Assembly (NCBI GenBank): GCA_963575745.1 | Contig: CAUYUJ010011525.1 | Span: forward strand, 1-64,000 | Direction: 5' to 3' | Length of the DNA stretch: 64,000 nt | DNA from: Prorocentrum cordatum | Lineage: Eukaryota > Sar > Dinophyceae > Prorocentrales > Prorocentraceae | Shown: positions 54,166 through 64,000 of the stretch, piece after piece | Layout: each line of letters starts with the position of its first letter | How positions within the stretch are numbered: position 1 is the stretch's first letter | Made by a program: the position numbers and the translations under genes | The notes under the pieces: generated by a model | Seen by the model: only the letters and a program-made list of their open reading frames with translations | The model's database searches: none | What the model was told of the DNA's origin: nothing

Positions 54166-56810
54166 TGGGGCCTGCCACTCCGGCACCCGTGGCCCAACCC
54201 GACTGGCACCTTGCCAGCGTATTGTTCGTCAGGGACCCTCAGGAGCGGCCACGCGCGCGCGAACTAGAGACATTCTGAAATGCATACGGGAGAATGTAAC
54301 ACACTTCTGGCCCGTTCGGCCAGCGAGATTTCTTGTCAGAGAGATGTTATTACACATAGCTAAGCTCCTCGTCAGCCCAAACGCTGAGCCCTACGAGAAT
54401 CGGTGGTTCAAAGATGGGGTCATGAGGCATGGGTGCCTAAGGATAGGAAGGGATCCAAGGGTGGATTTACGTTGTTTGAGGCAGCTCGTCCTTAGGACCC
54501 CATCTCTCAGGACCCCATATTTGAAGCACCGAGAGGACAGAGCCAGAGATTGAAGGATAAGCAGGGCGAGAAGACGGAGCGCGAGAATGGGCCTCACGCG
54601 GACTCGCCCACGTGATACATAGACACAGGTACTTGCACGCAGATACACACACTTGTGTGCATACGTGCGTATAGACCTGTCCGTCTATACACATATGTGT
54701 GCGGGCACCAGCCGAAATCCGCTTGGTGAAGATCCATGTGACATGTTGCGGTCGGCGTTTCGGGGGGACGCGCCGATCTCGGCCATTCAGGAGCCATGGT
54801 GGAGCCCCAAACCCTGGCGCTCCCCGCTCTCCGCCCCCCCCCCTCGTTTTATGTTTCTTCGTCCTGCTTCGCACCTCCTCAGCGGGGCGCATCGGGAGGC
54901 AATCGCAGAAGCATCAGGCTTGCCTCGCGCCGTCGGGAGGAGGTGAAGACGAAGAAAGAAGAACGGGTCCTTGGGCAGTCTTGGGTTGTCGCGCTTGTTG
55001 CCAGCGTCGGGCGAGCGCGTGGGCGGGCGCGCGGGCGCGAGCTGATACGCACGTGCGTCTCATTCCCTCCTTCCGTTTGTTTCCCTCCCTGTTGTTTCCT
55101 CATTCGTTTGTCGCGTTGCCTCCCTTCCTCTCTCGAGAAGCACGAGCACGGATTAAGGCGCGTCCGTGCAAACTCGGCGCGCTCTGTCGCCGCACCATAC
55201 AGCCTTGGATTCATGATTCTGGGGTTTCGCTTCCCGATCCGTGGATGCGGCGCGCACACGCCAGATCCACAGATCCGTAATCCATGCTCGCGTGCGGCTG
55301 ACCTTCACATCTTACTCCTGCCCCCCTTCCTCTCTTCTTCTCTCCAATCGACAGGCCATGTTGTTTGGCACCAACGGTGCCAAGGCTCTGCGTACGGGCT
55401 CGATTGCTGCAGGTTGGCCGCTTCGGCGCTTTCTGGGTCGGCTTGGAGGAGGGGTTGCTTGGGGCTTGCCATGTGCGCGCGTGTCTGGGGTCGATAGCGT
55501 GACGCCGTGGACAAAACTATCTCCACCAATGCTCCTACACAAGGTACATGCAATTAGAAATCGGCTTCTCAGCAGACATCCCTCAGAAATGTCGTATCCC
55601 CCGATGGCCCGACGGACCAGCAGAAGCTCTGGGGCACCTTGGGACCATCAAAGGCCGACGAAGGTTGATGCCGCTGACCCTTAAGTGATCGACGTCGACG
55701 ACGACGAGGCCCCAAGATGCGCATGTGCATAATAATATATCTCTGGCCATGGCGCTCGAGGGGGGGGGGCGGGCAAGAGAGAGTAAGAGGCAGTCCTCTG
55801 GACTCCAGAGGGCAGGGCAGGATCACGGGGAGGCCCCAGATGAGGTCGGCGCGAGGGTTGTTGTGATGCTATGTTCGGCCGCTGGTGTGCACCTCTTGTC
55901 CCTCGGTGTCTGCGTCGCTCGTTGGCAGCACTCGGCAACAGCACCGAGCATTGAGCAGCAGCAGCAGCGACCAGGAACGGCAACCAGCAGCAAGCACGTG
56001 CGCAAATCCGCAAGAGCAAGCAGCCCCGCGAAAACACCAGGGGCAAGTAGTAGCGAGGGCGCCACTCGCCACCGAGCAGCAGCACGCAACACGGCACCAA
56101 TCGGCAGCAGACGGCGACACATCGAAGGGAGACAATTGCATGCAGCAGCAAACGGGAGGTAGCAGCAGAAAGAAACAGGCAGCAGCCCCAGGCAGCGCAG
56201 CAGCTTGACGCAGCACCGCACACAGCGTGCAGGCGGGCAGCAAGCAGCAGCAAACATCAGTACGCAGCGTCCGCAGCATCAGCTGGGATGTTCCAGGCAT
56301 GCGTGTAGAGCAGCGCGCCTTGTTTCACCCATCATATGTTCACCTGAGTTAGTTGTGCATCCTAGAGTTGTGATGGCACCATACTTTATAAGTCGTAGTG
56401 CGTTCATGTCTTGCTCAAACATCGTGCTTTATCGCAATGTGTGTTTGTTGGCTGGCCTGTACTGGTCTTGTCCGTGATCTCGTCGCTGGGTTCTTTGATG
56501 TGCCCAGCTTTGTCAGATGCTCCTCATGAGGGCGGGCACTCATAGTCATGCGGGGCATCTAGAGCGAAGCGATCATAACCATGCGAAGATGCACCGATAC
56601 AGCTTGGCAGCAGCAGCAGTAGCAGCGATAACTGGACAGGAACCAGGGATAAGCGTGGTGCTGTTCAACCCGTAAACAAAAGTACACATTGGGGGTGGTC
56701 CGGCTCATCTAGCGACAACGATGTCACCTGCGATATGCCGCTTGAGCTAAGTACTCGGTATCTTGAAATTACATTGAGGAAGCTTTGGGGGGGGACTTGG
56801 ACTGCACGAA
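54166..56810. other. Gene-free upstream region of the kinase gene
   Basis: No sustained coding-like frame. 54590-54800 is a dispersed repeat; 55551-55675 is related to 62295-62415. 55940-56260 is CAG-rich. 56290-56760 has lower GC and could hold promoter sequence, but no TATA-like or other element can be assigned. Confidence 0.4.
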
Positions 56811-56813
56811 ACG

Positions 56814-56835
56814 ACCGTAGCCGTGATGGCTGAAG
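56814..56835 (+). other. Relict dinoflagellate spliced-leader sequence
   Basis: ACCGTAGCC, four variable bases and TGGCTGAAG match the 22-nt dinoflagellate spliced leader (DCCGTAGCC, ATTT, TGGCTCAAG) at about 18 of 22 positions by eye. It lies ~85 nt upstream of the kinase ATG. Spliced leaders embedded in genomic DNA are known marks of reinserted cDNA. It contains its own ATG (56826), which opens a 63-residue frame out of phase with the kinase. Confidence 0.6.
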
Positions 56836-56919
56836 AGCAGTGCGTGCCTTCCTTGCCCAGTATTCAGGTCGATTGCGCATTCAGTTCTCGGGCCACTTGG
56901 CAGAGTAAGCCAGAGGCCG

Positions 56920-59900
56920 ATGAGCCAAGGCCCGAGCCAAGTGGAGTTGTGCTGCAAGGGTGCGAATCTTACACGCATATTTCTTACATTCTGCAAGACT
57001 CAGAGCCCATTCGTTGAGATTGAATTGGATGGGAAGTTGATCGATCGTACGAAGCCCGACGAGGATGGTAACAAAATGCCACGTTGGAACAAGAGGGTTC
57101 TGATCAACACGGATGGGCGAATGTTAGTTTTTCGCGTCAAGGTGGTAGGGTCATTTGACAATAAGCTCTGCGGTGAGGGTCACATCGATTTGAGGAAGTG
57201 TTTGAAGGATCAGAAGGATGAGTTCGCAGTCCCGCTGAAGAAAGATGGCGAGTCGACGGGGTTCTTAGCGTTCTCAATACGTCCGTTGGGAGCTCGTCCA
57301 TTGAACGGCGGGAATGCACAGGCGCAAGCGCAGATGCAAGCGCAGAACCACGCTCAGAGCGGCTACCCGCAGCCGCAGGCCCCACCTGCAAGCTACCCGG
57401 CTACGCCCGCCGCGTCGCATCTGCCCCACGAGCAGGCCCAGATGCCACAGGCACAGGCAGGCGCACATGCGCAAACCCACTACGGTGACGGTGGCCAATC
57501 GCAGCCGCAGGCTTCCCCGCCAGGCTGGGCACCGCAGGCTCCACGCGCTGGCCCAGGCATGGCTGCGGCGCCGCTTCCGCCGCAGCCACACGCAGGCGGC
57601 GCGTACGCGCACAACCACCACGGCCACACTGGCCAGCTGCAGCCACAGGCTCCACCAGCAGGCTGGATGCCGCAGGCGCCTCACAGTAATCCAGCCATGG
57701 TTGCGGCGCCGGTTTCACCCAGCGTGCAGGCCCAGGCGCCGCAGCAGCTGCCGCTGCCAGCCAGACCGCCCGCCCAGCCGACCACCAACGAGGCCGCTCA
57801 CGCTGGCCAGGCTAGCCAGGTCAAGGTGGGCTCGAGGGGCCAGCAGGCCGCCAACGAGCTCATGCAGAGCAAGGACCGGATGCGCGAGTACGCAGATAGG
57901 CCGTTCAAGAGCTTGCAGGGGCGTGAGGAATTGAACCTTGCAGAGTTCCAGACAGCGATCAATCAGCTTTGCGCCGATTTCGAGATGGCAAACCCGGGTG
58001 AGCGTGGTATCGCGAAGATGTTTCAGAAGCATTCGGGCGGGGAGGGGAAAGGTGTCAACCGGGAAGATTTCGAGGCTCTCATGTTCCGTCTTTTGTGTTT
58101 CTTGCTCGCGGAGGGCGACGTCAGCATCAGCAAGACCAAGCCCAAGGGTGGTGAGGCGCGAGACGCCCAGTGGAGAGAAGAGTTCCTGAAGACGAACAAA
58201 CAGGCAATCACTGAGGTGTACGACTTTGGGAAGAAGCTCGGAGAGGGCGCCTTTGGGGCTGTATACATGGCCTACCACAAGACAGAGCTGCAAGGCACCA
58301 GCCGGCGGCAGCGCGTGGCCAAGGTGATCAGCAAGGCCAGCGCCGTCAAGAACGGCACCCCGCACGAGAAGGTGCGGGAGGAGTTCGCGGTGCTGAAGAG
58401 GCTCGACCACCCACACGTGCTGCGCATATTCGAAGACTTCGAAGACGATACTAACTTTTACATCGTCCTGGAGCCGTGCCGAGGCGGCGACTTGCAGGAG
58501 GCCGTGGCCAAGCCCCACACGAGCGACCCTCACGAGTGGGAGAGATGGGTCGCCAAGGATCGACGGCGACAGGAAGGGGGCCAGGGCGAGGGAGGTGACC
58601 AGTGACCTTCTGGCATACCATCTTGCCTTCTGCGAAGCCTTCCAGGAAGCCTCCGATCCCTGCTGAGAAGCCCTCCGACTTCGTAGAAGTCGGCCCCCCT
58701 CGCCATGCCTCCCTTGGCGCGACGCCAACAGGCACTGCAGCACACCCTGGAGGCAGTCGCGTACTGCCACGGCCGCGGAGTCATCCACAAGGACCTGAAG
58801 CCGGACAACGTCATGATGGCCAGCCCGAAGGGGGCGCCTGTTCAGGACCTCCACATAGTGGTGGTCGATTTCGGCTTGGCGCAGATGTTCGGCAGTCCCA
58901 CGGACCGCAGCAACGAGATAGCAGGCACGCCACCGTTCATGGCGCCCGAGGTCTGGAAGGGCAATTTCGGGAAGGCGTGCGACGTCTGGGCCTGCGGGGT
59001 CATGCTCTTCTACATGCTCTCCGGCACTTACCCTTTCATGGCCTCGCGACTGGAAGATTTCCCGCGAGCAGTGGCAATGGAGCCAGATTGGTCGCGCATT
59101 GCCGGCGCCAGCCCCGAGGCCCAATGGATGTGCGCGGCGATGCTGATCAAGGACGAGCGCACCAGACCGTTCGCGCAGCAGCTGCTGCAGCAGCAGTGGT
59201 TCGCCACCCCGGACCTCGCCGGGCCCGGCGGCGGTGACATGTTGTCCAACACCGTGCGGGTTGGCATCATGAGCGTGCAAGAGCGGTCGGACTTCGAGAA
59301 GTTCGTCGGCCGACTCGTAGCCACCCAGCTGGACGCTGGGCAGCTGAAGAAGGTCAACGAGGCCTTCCGCACCTTCGACAAGGACCGCGATGGGACTCTG
59401 TCCAGGGAGGAGCTGGTGCACGGGTTGATGACGCTCGGCGCCACGCAGGCAGATGCATTGAAGGTGGTGGACGGTATGGACGTGGGAAAGACGGGCCAGA
59501 TCTCGCAACCAGGGAAGCCGAATCCCCAGGGACAGTGATATTCGCCCCGCCATTCCCCCCCCTTGAGGATGTGAACGGTGAAGAGAAGGAGAGGAGGAAA
59601 GGGAGGAGGACGTGGAGGATGAGGAGGAGGAGGCGGAGGAGGGAGAGTGTAAGGAGAAAGGGAGGACGAGTCGCTTTATCCATGTGGTTTCAGAAGCCCT
59701 GAGGTACACGGAGTTCCTGGCTGGAGCCACCGACTTGCGCCACAAAAGCCCGAAGGAGCGCGACGAGCTCTTGTGGCTGGCATGGCAGCAGTTCGGCCCA
59801 GACAAGAGTGGATTAGTAAGGATCAGGGCCGTCCAAACGGAGAGGAGCAAGAGGACGAGTAGGAGGAATCGGTTGGCACGGCTCTGGCACTACCAACGAC

Positions 59901-62900
59901 TTGCATTTCGGGGGTGGAACATCCCTCTTTGATCGGTTCGTCCTCCTCCTCATCCTCCTCCTCCTCATCATCATCGTCATCATCATCATCACAATCATCC
60001 CCCTCCTCCTCCTCCTCCTCGTCATCATCATCATCATCATCATCAGCAGCATCATCGCCGTCACCATAATCGTCCGTCGTCGTCATCGTCATCGTCATCG
60101 TCATCATCATCATCTTCGTAATCGCCATCATCATCGCCATCAGCATCGTCATCATCATCAGAAGCAGCATCAGCATCATCAGCATCATCAGCAGCAGCAT
60201 CGCCATCGTCATTGTTCATCGTCGGCGTCATCACCATCATCTAGTGTAGCGCTTCAGCCCGCGAAGCACCACCCTCAGCCAAAAATCCCCCTGGCAAGCT
60301 GCCACAGCTTCCAGTACTCATTTCGGCTTGTCACTGAAGATGGGCTCGGGCACCTCTTGAACTCTTGCGCCTGCGCCCGCCCGCGGGCGCAGGACTGCCA
60401 GCAGCAGCCGACGGGTCCCAGGAGCGGCTCGGGCTGCAGGGGCCCTCGGCGGCCACGGACTGTGGCAGCGCCGCGACCCTCGGGTCGGACGAGGGGGGGA
60501 GGCACGACATCTGCTGCGTGCGGCCAGCTTCGGCCCCGCCGCCGAGCGCCTCCCTGGACACGTTGGCGCGGCGCTGGGAGGCGCGAGGAGCATCGGCCAC
60601 GTGAGCTGACGCCAGCACCCCCCTGGCTTCACCCCCCCGTCGTCCGACCCGAGGCCCCCCGGGCTCCGACGAGCTCGTCCTCGGCCTGGTCGTGGAGGGC
60701 GCATGCCGAGGCTGCAGGCCAGAGGCGGCCGTGGGCGGCACCTCTTGTGGCCGAGAGGGCGTCCAGCCGCAGGTGCAGAAGGAGCTGGTGCTCTCGAGAG
60801 CCTTGGCGGAGCGCCGCAGGTCGGCGGCTGTTGGCCTGCAGCGCGCCTGCTGGTGGGGGTTGGGGGTGCGGAGGGCGGCAGGCTGAGGTGGGGCCTGGCA
60901 GCCAGCCCGAGTCGCGCTCGCTGGCGGCTCGAGGTCCGAGGTGTTCGGCCGTGTTAGTTGGCCCTCGGCGGTGTTCCAGCCTCGGAGGGCTCTCCGGCAA
61001 CTGCGGCTCGCCGAGGGGCGTCCGGGGGTGCCTGGATCGTCCCGAAGGCCCGCCGGAGAGCGGAGCTATGACCCCACGGGGCAGCGTCAGGGGGGATGGG
61101 CTCAGCGGGCCATGCGTCGACCCCCGCCGCCCATTCGTCGCCGACGGGGGCTTGGTAGCCCAACCCGCCCAGCTTATGCTTACGTCGTGTCGCGGAGGGG
61201 CCACGGCTTGCGGAGGGCATCCCGCCTGGGCCCCGAGACAGGCTTTGGGCCGGGTGGCCAGCGCCCGCCGTGACGGTGCTGTCCGATTGTGTGGCCGCGC
61301 CTCCAGCGGCGCTCTCGGGCTCCTGCAGCGCCAGAGCAGGGAGGGAGCTCCAGCGGATGTCCTGGGCGGCGGCGGCAGCGGGATGCTCAGCGTGGGGGGG
61401 GGGGCCTGGCAGCGCCACTGCCGCCACCCCTGGCGCGCTCCGCGCGCCAGGGAGGGGGTCCAGCGCCGATCTGAGAAGTCCGCGCGGACCCCTTCAGGTG
61501 TCTCTTGATGCTGTTGTTGATGTTCCTCTATACAGGGCCAGTGCAAGGGAGGGGGCTTCGGCGGACGCCTTGGGCGGCAGCGGCAGCGCGATGTTCAGCC
61601 GGGGGGGCGACAGGGCGGGTGGCAGCTGGGAAGCGGTCACCGAAGCGAGAGGAGCCAGAGTTCATCTAGCGCTCGTCGGGCGAAGATCTCGCGTCGAGCC
61701 CAGGTAAGCGGTTGTTCTCCGAGTGGGTTGGCGATGTCCCCTCTCAGGTGGAGGTGGGTTGGCACGCTCTGGATCGGTTATCTGCTCCTGGGGCAGCACC
61801 TCATGTCGCGCCAGCGCGAGCCCCAGCGCGCTCGTCGCACCGTCTCCGCCACGTCCGCCCGTCGTGGCTGACATCCCTCGTCGTGTACGTCGCGGTCGCG
61901 GTCGGGTTCGCTGTCGCCCTCGTCGTCGCCTTCGCCGTGGGCGCGGTCGTCGTGGGCTGGCCAGCAGCTGCAGCCATCGCCGACCTCAGGCGCGCTGTAG
62001 CGAGCCTCGGCGGTCGCAGGCCCGATCCCTCGAGGCCTGGGCTCGCCCGCCCGCGCAGCAGTCCCCGGGGGAGCTCGTCGCGGCGCGGTCGCGGCTCGGA
62101 TGCTGCCGCAGACATGGCGAACCTGATCCGCACGGGCTCTAAGTCATCTGGTTTCTGGGCGCCTCGGATCCCGTTTGTGGGCCCGGTTGTCTGGCGTCAC
62201 AGCCCTGGAGGAGCACGGTGGTCGCAAGCGCCCATTGCGGTTGGCACTCAGCGCCAGGGCCAATCAAGTAGGCACGTCAAGGAAGAAATCGGCTTGCGAG
62301 CATGTGCACCTCGCAGAATGATTATCCCCCGACGGCCCCAGGGACTTGCAGAAGCTCTGGAGCGCCTTAGGAATCTTCAAAGATCGGCGAAGAATAAGCC
62401 CCGAGATCTCTGATGGCAAGACTTCTGATCGCATGTGCCAGCTGCAGGCGAAGCGAGTGAATGGGGCCCGCGCCATTGCGTCAGGGGGAGCGTCGGCACG
62501 GGCCCGCCGGGAGCTACGGAGCGGAGCGTTGCGCAGCAGGTGCGCGTGCTGCGCGGGGCCGCGGAGGCAACACTGAGCTTCGCTCGGGAACAACGACGTG
62601 GTCGAGCCAAAGGAGCGCCGGCTCGAGCCACAACGGCTGTGGACTCCAGCTTGCCGATGCGTTCGGCCTCCCAGCAGAGGTCCACAAGCCTCAGATGCAG
62701 ACGCTTTCCCAATGCGTCCGTAGGGGCGGCCGCGCCCGGCGGCACGAGAGCCCGGTGGGGGCTTCTGAGCGGGGCGTTGCGCAGCAGCGGCGCGGGCTGC
62801 GCGGGGTCACCTGCGCTGCGGCCGCCCTTCCCCATGCACGGCCCGCACGCACACCCGTGCCGTTGCGCGAGAAGTGCCGTCGCTGGCCTTCGGCGGTCCT

Positions 62901-63343
62901 CATGACCCTCGTCCTCCAAATCGTTCGCCTCCTTGCCCGTGTCCTGCCCCTGCCTCGTCGCCTGTGTCCGCCCTCCCTCTTCTTCCACCTGCCTCCTCCT
63001 TCTCCTCCCCCTCCTCCTCCTCCTCCTCCTCCTCCTCCTCCCCCCTCCTCCTCCTCCCCCTCCTCCTCCTCCTCCTCCTCCTCCTCCTCCTCCTCCTCCT
63101 CCTCATTCTTCCTCATGTTCTCCCTCCCCGCTTGTCCACCCTGCCCCTCTGGATGTTGCAGTGCCCCCGCTCGTGGTGATGCCGTCCTGCGGGACCCCCC
63201 AGAGGACCTCGGACATCCAGACGGCCCTGGCGGCTCGTGGCATGACGGTGGCGGAGATGCCCCAGGCGTTCATGAAGCAGCTGCACAAGGGTGCCTCGAG
63301 CACCATGACATTCGACGCGTTCAAGCTGCTGTTCCAGGACGGG
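56920..63343 (+). CDS. C2 / protein kinase / EF-hand protein (CDPK-like), four exons, 3' end unresolved
   Basis: Proposed exons are 56920-58557, 58732-59504, 59704-59820 and 63205-63343+, joining in frame to at least 889 residues. Order: C2-like domain (~1-122; SPFVEIELDGK, GEGHIDLRKC), Pro/Gln/Ala-rich linker (~125-300), a helical EF-hand-like pair (~310-400) and a Ser/Thr kinase from ~430. Kinase motifs: GEGAFGAV, VAKV (Lys), HKDLKPDN, DFGLAQ, MAPEVW. C-terminal EF-hands: DKDRDGTLSREE, DVGKTGQISYTE and GPDKSGLVRTSD, then RGMTVAEMPQAF. Kinase plus EF-hands is the calcium-dependent kinase plan; calcium or lipid control through C2 is inferred. The ATG at 56920 is the first in frame (an upstream TGA is at 56824), but an unseen 5' exon is possible. 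After FQDG the frame stays open to 63826 yet turns C-rich, so the true end is elsewhere. Confidence 0.8.
58558..58731 (+). other. Intron 1 of the kinase gene (174 bp, GA-AG)
   Basis: Joining AAG|GATCGA to CAACAG|GCACTG fuses HEWERWVAK to ALQHTLEAVAYCH in frame, as kinase subdomains V-VI require. The unspliced frame meets stops. GA at the 5' end and AG|G at the 3' end fit known dinoflagellate splice sites. Confidence 0.65.
59505..59703 (+). other. Intron 2 of the kinase gene (199 bp, GC-AG)
   Basis: Joining ATCTC|GCAACC to CCTGAG|GTACACG restores an EF-hand loop, TGQISYTEFLAG. The 5' end is GC, another known dinoflagellate variant. The interior is GGAGGA-rich. Confidence 0.68.
59821..63204 (+). 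other. Intron 3 of the kinase gene (~3.4 kb, GA-AG), repeat-filled
   Basis: Joining GTAAG|GATCAG to AGAG|GACCTC gives GPDKSGLVRTSDIQTAL, an EF-hand loop of correct length. The simpler GT choice at 59816 shortens the loop by one. Contents: CAT/TCC microsatellite (59935-60240); GC-rich DNA with a pair of related segments (61320-61390 and 61535-61610, GGGAGGG.GCT..GCGGA, then TGGGCGGC); a dispersed repeat (62295-62415); a second pair (62510-62570 and 62755-62820, GGGGCGTTGCGCAGCAG type); and CTCCTC runs (63000-63108). Long frames here are compositional. An additional small exon cannot be excluded. Confidence 0.55.
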
Positions 63344-63948
63344 CCGGCAGAACGGCAGACGGCGCCCCCCTCTGCCCTGCGAGCCAAGCGCCCCGGAGGG
63401 CGGGGCATTGCAGTCCAGGACGTTGCAGGATGCCGCAGGGGAAAGCGCATACTGGGGCATGCTTCGGCACGCGGGCTGCAGTTCTCTCGGGCGTGCCTGC
63501 GCCCTGGCGTAACTCGGTGTCGCCATCCACGGGGACCCAAACCGCACCTCACCTGCCGCTTGCTCCTTGCTCCCCGCCCCAGCCCTTCCCCTGCTGCCCG
63601 TGCCGTTGCCCCTGCTCGTAACCCCTGCCCCCCCCCCCTGCCCCTCCCCCCTACCGCCCCCCTCTCCCTTCCCCTGCTCAGAGGAGCAGGAAGTCATGAT
63701 AATGATACGGTTTTCCAAGATTTGCAGGAATCCCGGGATCCTCGAAAGTTCCACGCGGGCTGCAAAAACGAGGGCGTCCATGCAATGTTTGAAAATCCTG
63801 GAACGCAGCCTGAGCCACTCTTATCATGATATCCATGATCGCCCTGCCTCCCTCCCCAACGTTCCTTATTGCGAAGGCCTTACGGCCTGTGCTGCCGACC
63901 CTGATGGGGGACAACGGCGACGACGACTTCGACGTCGGCGACTGCGAC
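63344..63948. other. Region after the last recognised kinase exon
   Basis: The open frame continues to a TGA at 63827-63829 but passes through C-rich low complexity (63615-63680). It may contain intron or 3' UTR; no further EF-hand was recognised. Confidence 0.4.
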
Positions 63949-63953
63949 GGCGA

Positions 63954-64000
<47 letters not shown>
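63949..64000. repeat. (GAC)n microsatellite running off the window
   Basis: GACGACGAC from about 63957 to the edge. Confidence 0.93.

Noticed and set aside
54340-54420. Possible tRNA-like fold
   Set aside because: Looked at because of GGTTCAAA; no A box, acceptor stem or CCA-compatible ends could be assembled.
57715-59850. 711-residue ORF on the minus strand
   Set aside because: Antisense shadow of the kinase exons; the sense strand carries all kinase and EF-hand motifs.
59901-61508. 535-residue plus-strand ORF
   Set aside because: Lies in intron 3; composition-driven, begins in a CAT/TCC microsatellite, no domain.

Overview
The window looks like nuclear DNA of a dinoflagellate. It is GC-rich and gene-poor, and crowded with tandem, dispersed and microsatellite repeats. 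The one convincing cellular gene has introns that fit best with GA-AG and GC-AG borders, and a degenerate copy of the dinoflagellate spliced leader lies just upstream of it. No bacterial operon structure, rRNA, tRNA or CRISPR array was seen. The genus cannot be fixed from sequence alone.

Layout. (1) 1-13172, minus strand: most of a tyrosine-recombinase (DIRS-like) retroelement. A 2502-residue ORF carries two membrane-spanning stretches, a Gag-like helical region with a CCCH finger, and a C5-methyltransferase-like domain. It overlaps a second ORF, one frame away, that encodes reverse transcriptase, RNase H, a second C5-methyltransferase-like segment and the start of a tyrosine recombinase. The second ORF runs off the left edge. 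(2) 13.3-42.9 kb: repeats. These are an 11-copy ~101-bp array, blocks of a 10/11-bp quasi-repeat in step with the DNA helix, seven copies of a short foldback hairpin, a diverged ~1.6-kb duplication bracketed by those hairpins, two inverted arrays of one ~90-bp repeat, a ~152-bp array split by a 2.2-kb inverted-repeat insertion with an 11-bp target duplication, and many trinucleotide microsatellites. Two small coding-like islands (22.7 kb and 39.7-40.0 kb) sit in this region. (3) 43487-49441, plus strand: a decayed Ty1/Copia-type LTR retrotransposon, inserted into an older ~45-bp repeat array. (4) 49.4-56.8 kb: repeats and low-complexity DNA with no supported gene. (5) 56.8-63.4 kb, plus strand: a multi-exon C2 / protein kinase / EF-hand gene (CDPK-like).

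The recognisable genes left of ~13 kb are on the minus strand and those right of ~43 kb are on the plus strand. The 10/11-bp quasi-repeat also changes orientation, between 31.1 and 33.8 kb, so the window may contain a divergent strand switch. The genes do not form a pathway: two are retroelement polyproteins and one is a probable calcium-regulated kinase. The points most worth following are the methyltransferase-bearing DIRS-like element, the helically phased repeat, the foldback family and the relict spliced leader.
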